A DNA stretch of 64,000 nucleotides from NCBI GenBank assembly GCA_030710605.1, contig CP092875.1:67080469-67144468 (forward strand), given 5' to 3'. Source of the DNA: Cordylochernes scorpioides (taxonomy: Eukaryota > Arthropoda > Arachnida > Pseudoscorpiones > Chernetidae). The translations under genes were made by a program, and so were the position numbers. This document shows, piece by piece, positions 58,063 through 64,000 of this stretch. Within the stretch, counting starts at the first letter, position 1; each line of letters begins with the position of its first letter. The notes beneath the pieces are model-generated. The model saw only the letters and a program-made list of their open reading frames with translations, made no database searches and was not told the origin of the DNA.

Positions 58063-58434
58063 AATATAAATATATGTTCTGAGGTATGAGAGGAAACTTT
58101 GACTAAACCTTTTGGTTACTGTCATCTTAATATATATATAAATAGGAAGTGAGTTATTTAGAGAGCGTAGAATGTGCTTTCATCTTATCAATACTTTTAT
58201 AGATTCGCGCGCCCGCGTATAATATATTTAATGTATTCTCATTGTGATTTATTAATAGGATTGTGAATCTCTCTCTTGATAGTTAATTGAAAACAATATA
58301 TATTACAATGGGGATACTAAATAAACACAGTTTAATTAATAGCATAATAAAAATTAATGAGAAAACGTAGAGGGCTAATACCTCGGTAAACAACTAAACA
58401 AAGAGGAGGGTGGGATATCTTGTCGCACTGCGCG
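58063..58434. other. No recognised feature
   Basis: AT-rich, with a short CpG block (GCGCGCCCGCG) near 58208. Confidence 0.3.
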
Positions 58435-58585
58435 GAGAAAGAGAGGCAATTTTGTTCACACTTGGTTATCTCGTGTGTTTTCAATAAAGTTTACTGTGTA
58501 TCAAATATATTTCAGAGTTATTGTCTGAATCCCGATATACATGCTAAAAGGTACAACTTCCTTATGTATTATCCATGAGTGTAAA
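58435..58585. mobile_element. TIR MITE, right half
   Basis: Right half of the ACTCATGGACAAAACTTAAGG family (TTCACACTTGGTTATCTCGT to TATCCATGAGTGTA). The left terminus is lost. Confidence 0.6.
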
Positions 58586-59042
58586 TATGTTTATGAAATG
58601 TGTAAAGGCGTAGAAAAGAATAAGTTGTGGGTTATCTTCCAGCACCAGTTGGTTTATCTCAACGGTGCGTTCCAACAATTATCATTATTTATATTGAAGA
58701 GTTTGTTCCTCAAAAAAAGCTTCAGACAAGGGCGAAATAGAATACAGAAACATATTGTTCCAACATTGGTTCATTCCAACATGAAGTGGTGGTAGACGCA
58801 GAAAAAAATTAAATCACCTTTAAAATATTGTACATCTCTACATAACATCAAATTTCGGGATGGTGATATTCGTGTACCGAAAAAGGCATTTCTCCTTTTA
58901 AAATGCATTAAAACAATAAATTTCCCTCTGTTTATTACCCTAGTGCAAAACGTAATAGTGGTGATAAAGAATTAGCCACAATGTCTATATATGTATGCGC
59001 TTCCATAGAGAAGTTTATGGAAATAGGAAACAACAGTTAACC

Positions 59043-59340
59043 AAATACACTCATCAACAAAACTTAAGGAAGTAGAAAGTTATCGATGTATACTGACTGG
59101 ATTTAAGGAAAGGTTTACTCACTGGTCCTATTTATTTTGGTATCTATATCAACGATTTACATTGAATTGATGAAACGCGTCATTTTCAAATTATTTGCTA
59201 ATGGCACTGGAATCTTCAATTCTGCACATCTATTCGATGCAATTTCTCTAAGGCTCCAAGGGTCTTGAATTATTTTCTCGAATCGCTATCAGGAAGGCGA
59301 TTCACAATAATTAATCAGATTCTGAAGTAATTCTAATTTC
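59043..59340 (+). pseudogene. LINE reverse transcriptase fossil joined to a MITE end
   Basis: 59043-59080 is a left end of the MITE family. From about 59100 the DNA codes, with shifts, for GLLTGPIYFGIYINDL and then FKLFANGTGIF. These match LINE RT motifs (usual G.P.GS..GP.LF..YINDL and FADDT.I). The catalytic aspartates are replaced (FANG), and stops and frameshifts are present, so it is dead. Confidence 0.6.
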
Positions 59341-59499
59341 AATCAGACAGACAAAATCAAATAACTTCTTCAGAAAAATATTATTAAACATCATCAACTT
59401 TGCGCCCTTTATCGCTGAAAATCATAAATAAATTACTTTTATTTTAAATGTATATAATTAAAACGAATTTCTTCAGCCTTTATACTGCAATTATTAAAA

Positions 59500-59590
59500 A
59501 TTGAAAGAGGGAGGGTATGGCTCATCAATGGTGAACCCCTAAGCGGTGTTTCGCCATTCTAATCTCCAAACCGCTTCACTATTGTATTAG
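59500..59590. repeat. FB-D fragment
   Basis: GCTCATCAATGGTGAACCCC and CCAAACCGCTTC match the FB-D arm. Confidence 0.5.
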
Positions 59591-59914
59591 ATTAGATATT
59601 CAAGAGATAAGATAAAAAAGTGTCTTTCTTTCTTAATTTTAGCATAAATTTAATAATTGGAAATTTATTATTATGATTCTGTATTTTCACTTTTCTACAA
59701 ACCTATCTCTTCGCTTATTCCCTTTTCTACCCAGCTTACGACGCGTAACGGCCGAAGCATCGCTTGAGTCTTCTTTTTTACTTCCCTAGTCTATTTATTT
59801 AATATATTTTAAAAACAAACCTCTTATGTTTTAAATTAACTCTCTCTTTCACAAATACACACAAAATTATATAAAATTTTAAAACCTATCCAAATGTTAT
59901 TATATATATAATGC

Positions 59915-60062
59915 TTCTCCAATGGCCCCCCATTGGGGCTCTGGCACACTTGCAAAAGTCGAACTACTTTTCACATGTGTAGACATGTGGTGCACTTACA
60001 GTAAAAGTAGTCGCCAACTTCTACCCACCATGATTACCATGGCTTGTACCACGTGTACTAGA
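59915..60062 (+). mobile_element. SINE body
   Basis: Plus-strand body of the tRNA-derived SINE, from CTCCAATGGCCCCCC to GTACCACGTGTACTAG. The head is lost. Confidence 0.7.
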
Positions 60063-60189
60063 GATAATATATATATTGAATGCTATTAAATTTGCTAATC
60101 AATATATATATATTTGTATTTTTGTAATAAATAAAATGCTTTATTTTATTTATGATCAAAAATATACCTTTTATATATAAATACATTTA

Positions 60190-60405
60190 GGAGTTTGTTG
60201 TTGACACACATTAATATGTTGTAATACCTTGAAAAAGGTTGGCGTTCAGCTAACTGAAATATTGGTAAATAAATTATATTTAGATCCAATATATGTGTTT
60301 TTAATTAAATATATATATATTGAGTAAAATTAATCAGACCTCCAGTGAAACGAGAAGAAACTTTTTCCTGGAGATCTGATATTTTTACTCAATATTGATA
60401 CAAGG
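60190..60405. repeat. Penelope-like terminal repeat and a small palindrome
   Basis: 60190-60310 is a terminal repeat with ACCTTGAAAAAGGTTGGC. 60312-60405 is a palindrome (TATTGAGTAAAA...TTTTTACTCAATA) that matches the outer ends of 31262-31926, apparently a minimal form of that element. Confidence 0.55.
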
Positions 60406-60909
60406 GATTTTTTATGGAATATATTGTTACATCAATTTTAATGCGCCTTACATTCATTCAAAATATTCCATGATATTTAATATTTATTTAAAACAGAATA
60501 TTTAGATTATCATCATTCCTTTTTATAGTTATTCCTTTTGTAATATTTATAGTACATATATCTTGATTGGTTATTGGAGCGAGAGAGGACCTAGACGAAG
60601 ACTGCGGATCACGACCTACGAGGAAGACCACGAATAAATAAACACAATAACGTTGAAAGGTGATTTATTTTTATTTACTTTTATTTATTTGCCTTGAATA
60701 TGGAAACCCGCTCGGGAAACGTGCATAACACCGAGAAGGAAGAAACCAAGGTCGACGACCCTGCAAAGCTGCAACTTGGTGCAACAATATTACATATTTG
60801 CTATAGAATATACATTGCTTCCTAGAAGGAAAATGTCCATATATTTCCTTCAATACATCAATTTACTGTACTCACAATTCAATATATCAATCAATTATCC
60901 TAACTTTGA
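60406..60909. other. Unassigned, balanced-composition patch
   Basis: 60570-60830 is less AT-rich. An ATG at 60700 opens a 42-codon frame (METRSGNVHNTEKEETKVDD...), and GCGAGAGAGGACC precedes it. It might be the start of a retroelement ORF or a relic exon; there is no second copy in the window. Confidence 0.25.
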
Positions 60910-61104
60910 TTAAGACAAACCAATATCATTAGAATTGAATAGAAAAGTGTCACCTACCAATGATAAAGAAACAGATTGGATCAACGAAGGAAGGTCAAAG
61001 ATCCAGTCTGATCCCACATGCCTGCCACATGGCAGAGTTTTTTTCTCCAGGGGATTCATTGTTCCACTTTGTTGTGCCTGTAACTTCTGCCTTTCCTGAT
61101 TCAA
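60910..61104 (-). CDS. Candidate exon, 64 codons
   Basis: Minus-strand frame starting MNQERQKLQAQQSGTMNPLE, with non-repetitive, non-AT-biased codons. The DNA near 60945-60960 reads (minus) CATTGGTAGGTGAC, a plausible donor site, and an AG-containing stretch precedes the ATG. No family is recognised and no neighbouring exon seen. Confidence 0.2.
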   Translation of the reverse strand: MNQERQKLQAQQSGTMNPLEKKTLPCGRHVGSDWIFDLPSLIQSVSLSLVGDTFLFNSNDIGLS

Positions 61105-61339
61105 AACCTACCTGAGAACTCGATATAGAAATGGTATAAAATCAAACTCTGAATTGAAGCTAAAATATTCCTAAATTTTAATAAATATATAATTATTATT
61201 ATTAACTATTATAATACAACACACACACTATCATTTTATTTTTATATACACATATTCAAATCTAATTTGCAATTTAATATAAAGTATGTTAATAGTAATA
61301 ATTAAAAGAGGTTTATTATTTTACATTATAAAGGACTGC

Positions 61340-61620
61340 GGCGTGTGATTATAAACAATACTTAAAATTATACCGCATAAGTTTCTTTTCTATGAAAAAT
61401 CAATATTTATTTTAAAGAGAAATATTTACTATTTCTAACTTTTTTGAATGAATGAAGTATGAGAGGGTGAAGATATGAAGAGTAATGGCGAACGGGAAAA
61501 ATAAAAGTGTCCAGGGGCGGGAATCGAACCCACAACCTTCTGCTTACCGGGCAGGTGCCATGTCCACTAGGCTACCCTGGACGTTATTTCTCCGTTCGTA
61601 AATAATAAATTAAAACAGAA
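61340..61620. mobile_element. FB-A-derived element with tRNA-like gene
   Basis: The left arm (CCGCATAAGTTTCTTTTCTATG, ATTTATTTTAAAGAGAAATA) leads into the tRNA-like core. The right arm is short (TTATTTCTCCGTTCG only), so the palindrome is degraded. Confidence 0.65.
61510..61581 (-). tRNA. tRNA-like gene, Thr(GGT)-type, C33
   Basis: 72 nt on the minus strand. Acceptor stem TCCAGGG/CCCTGGA is perfect; T8-A9 present; D-stem GCC/GGC; anticodon stem 4 of 5 pairs (first pair C-A); loop CCGGTAA gives anticodon GGT with C instead of the invariant T33; T-arm GTGGG-TTCGATT-CCCGC. A box TAGCCTAGTGG, B box GGTTCGATTCC, then ACTTTT. Correct length and arms, but C33 and the fold-back context suggest a transposon-borne pseudogene. 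Confidence 0.55.
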
Positions 61621-61693
61621 GTTCTCTCTCTTTTCTGAATAAATAAAATTAATATCTCTATTATACATTATTACACTTATTTAATTCCCATTT

Positions 61694-62434
61694 ACACAAA
61701 CTGATGTACAAAACTTAAGGAAGTTGTACCTTTTAGCATGTATTCGGGATTCAAACAATAACTCTGAAACATACACTCATGGACAAAACTTAAGGAAGTT
61801 GTACCTTTTAGCATGTATTCGGGATTCAAACAATAACTCTGAAACATACACTCATGGACAAAACTTAAGGAAGTTGTACCTTTTAGCATGTATTCGGGAT
61901 TCAAACAATAACTCTGAAACATACACTCATGGACAAAACTTAAGGAAGTTGTACCTTTTAGCATGTATTCGGGATTCAAACAATAACTCTGAAACATACA
62001 CTCATGGACAAAACTTAAGGAAGTTGTACCTTTTAGCATGTATTCGGGATTCAAACAATAACTCTGAAACATACACTCATGGACAAAACTTAAGGAAGTT
62101 GTACCTTTTAGCATGTATTCGGGATTCAAACAATAACTCTGAAACATACACTCATGGACAAAACTTAAGGAAGTTGTACCTTTTAGCATGTATTCGGGAT
62201 TCAGACAATAAATCTGAAACATACACTCATGGACAAAACTTAAGAAGGTTGTACCCTTTAGCATGTAATCAGGATTCAGACAATAACCATAAAGATAATT
62301 GATACACAGTAACCTTTATTGAAGACAAGAGATAACCAAGTGTGAACATTATTGCCTCTGTCTCATTAAAAAAAACAGACGACCAGTGACATCAAAATAT
62401 TGAACATCCTTAAGTTTGGTCCACGACGAGTGTA
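61694..62434. mobile_element. TIR MITE containing a terminal-repeat satellite
   Basis: Left terminus ACAAACTGATGTACAAAACT, right terminus CTTAAGTTTGGTCCACGACG. Apart from the tandem array, it carries the normal family interior (GATACACAGTAACCTTTATT, GATAACCAAGTGTGAACA) at 62290-62400. Confidence 0.8.
61705..62290. repeat. 75-bp satellite, eight units
   Basis: The ACTTAAGG anchor recurs at 61713, 61788, 61863, 61938, 62013, 62088, 62163 and 62238, exactly 75 bp apart. Units 1-6 are virtually identical; the last two carry changes shared with the MITE consensus (GATTCAGACAATAA). Each unit is the first 75 bp of the MITE, starting at its TIR. Frames of 190-192 codons on both strands are artefacts of the period (25 codons). 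Confidence 0.95.
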
Positions 62435-62576
62435 AATATATATATATATATATATGTAATATTGTTGCAAATGTCGACGTATGGATAAGCTGGCAGTCGT
62501 GTACGTGAGGCGAGTGTTGATGTTTTTCCCACACGCGGACAACAAGAAGCAGAGTCAGGGATAGATGTTAGCACCG

Positions 62577-64000
62577 AGAGTGAGCGGGGACAGCCCACAG
62601 GACAGAGGTAGAGGCCATGACACAAACTTGGATGCTCATCCCCGAAACATGGAGGGAGAGCGTGCGTGCAAGACAGAAGCCGTCTGTCGATGGCCACACC
62701 CTAGAACCATCTGCTGCTGACCCCCTGCCAACATCTGTCCTGTTTTCAGGGGTCGTCTATAAAGAGTCCCTGGGGGCTCACATGGGCTTTGGCATTTTCT
62801 TCCTCTCTCCCCAGCTGTCCCCAGCTGACCGCTCTTTGGATTTTTATTTTGACGTCAACATTTTTAGTGTTACATACAAATAGGGGTTTACAGGTATTAT
62901 CAATAAAGATATAGCATGTATACAAAATATGGGGTGGTAGTAAATAGAAAGTGTCATTATTATATAGTTTAAAAGATACTATATATATATAGAAAGGAGT
63001 GTAATAATAATTATATTTTACCATTATATATAATAGAACTTCGCAGAGATTTCTTGAAAACAAATAGAGGGAATTATCTTACTCATATATAAGATGCAAA
63101 TTTACGATTATGATGCAAATACGTTTATTTTAGTCTATATATATGTGAATAAATATTATTAATTGTTTATCGAAAGCTTTTTTTATGATAAAATGTCTTC
63201 TCCAACTAAAAAAGGAAATTTTGGTAGAATGGAATTTCCTGCCTGAGACAAATGGAAACTGATCTATCAACATAAATAATAAATAGAAACGCCCACCAAT
63301 ATAGAATGTTTTTTCTTTGGGGTTCTCATTTGTAGGTAAATAAATAATTTGAAAGATTTTCTAAAAAATTGTGATGTCAAACCTATTTTTAGCATCGATG
63401 GTTTTAAAATATTTATTGCCAACGACGCGCAGTTCAAAGATTAATAGACCTTTGGTGACAAATAATACATTTCAGGACAAAAATAGCAAACCTACAATCT
63501 ATTCTTAACAAATTTTCATTATATACAGTATATATGTGTAGTATATTTTAAATTGTAATATAATACCATTGTTAGAATATTTCACATATCTTTTAATTAG
63601 TTAAAGCCAATAGCTTAAGATCATAACCTTCTATTAAAATGTACACTGTTCCTTTTTGCTACCCCTCTCCATATTTTGTATGATATGTTATGTCTTTATT
63701 AATATACCCTGTAGAAACCTTATTTGTATTTAAACTCAAAATGATGACGTCAAATTGAAACAGCAAAAGAGAGGTCTGGGGACAGCTACGAGGCAAGCCG
63801 AAGGACATGACACGCCCAAGATGGTGCCCCCTTCCGTGGCTTTTTATAGGCGACCCCTCGGGATCAACTGTACTGTTTCAGCTCAGAGGGTGATACAGGG
63901 TGTCTATCTACGTAGGTCGCTTCTGGCTCTCTCTCCTTGTCTCGGTGTTAGGCATCCAGGTTTGTGTCATGGCCTCCACCTCTGTCCCGTGGGCTGTCTC
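62577..64000. mobile_element. Large fold-back element, right end off window
   Basis: 62577-62942 and 63655-64000 are imperfect inverted copies. Shared blocks include GTTTGTGTCATGGCCTC, AGCTGTCCCCAG, TTTGACGTCA and ATACAAAATATGG. The separating 0.7 kb is AT-rich and non-palindromic. Arms are GC-rich outside and AT-rich inside. 88-105-codon frames in the arms have no recognised domain. The outer terminus lies beyond position 64000 on the right. Confidence 0.7.

Noticed and set aside
61705..62290. CRISPR-like regular repeats
   Set aside because: Units are contiguous with no variable spacers, and the sequence is eukaryotic.
61692..62302. Long open frames (190-192 codons) on both strands
   Set aside because: They follow from a 75-bp (25-codon) tandem repeat lacking stops and are not proteins.

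Overview
The window is eukaryotic, strongly AT-rich and gene-poor. Essentially every structure I can support is a transposable element, a fossil of one, or a satellite. I found no convincing host protein-coding gene. The mix (non-LTR retrotransposon tails, Penelope-like terminal repeats, Helitrons, mariner/pogo-type MITEs, tRNA-derived SINEs, many fold-back elements and an arthropod-typical transposon protein with an SDEHGERFHQDI motif) points to an invertebrate, most likely an arthropod; the species cannot be fixed from this sequence. A run of 100 N (53396-53495) shows a scaffolded draft assembly.

Layout. 0-6 kb: LINE 3' ends, small palindromic MITEs, a 33-bp minisatellite, GC-rich dispersed repeats, and a 1.0-kb Helitron whose interior is a 73-bp minisatellite. 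6-13 kb: a CpG-rich promoter-like patch, Penelope-like terminal repeats, a clean 707-bp non-autonomous Helitron (7984-8690), and two TIR MITEs. 13.4-17.4 kb: a 2.3-kb Helitron palindrome with outward-facing 3' ends and a relic helicase, followed at once by a two-type alternating satellite. 18-25 kb: a short tandem duplication, LINE C-terminal fossils and a fold-back element holding a tRNA-like core and interrupted by a 5'-truncated LINE with an 11-bp target-site duplication. 25-31 kb: fold-backs and a second copy of the 707-bp Helitron carrying a 1.33-kb CACTG-ended DNA transposon with an uninterrupted 273-codon ORF.

31-46 kb: nested fold-backs, SINEs, Penelope repeats, a ~300-350-bp satellite, LINE 3' ends, and a repeat unit carrying a LINE gag-like zinc-knuckle ORF. 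46-56 kb: a simple-motif satellite, mariner-type MITEs, and a ~1.9-kb duplication split exactly by the N gap, probably two unmerged haplotypes, one with an extra LINE-tail insertion. 56-64 kb: more MITEs, a LINE end split by a 385-bp insertion, an RT fossil, a SINE, a tRNA-like gene of correct length, a satellite of eight 75-bp units built from the terminal repeat of a MITE, and a large fold-back running off the end of the window.

The genes do not form a pathway. The biology is transposon stratigraphy: empty versus filled sites, target duplications and nesting order can be read directly in several places. The points most worth following are the CACTG transposon with its open ORF, the Helitron palindrome, the MITE-to-satellite transition and the hammerhead-like fold in the Penelope repeats.
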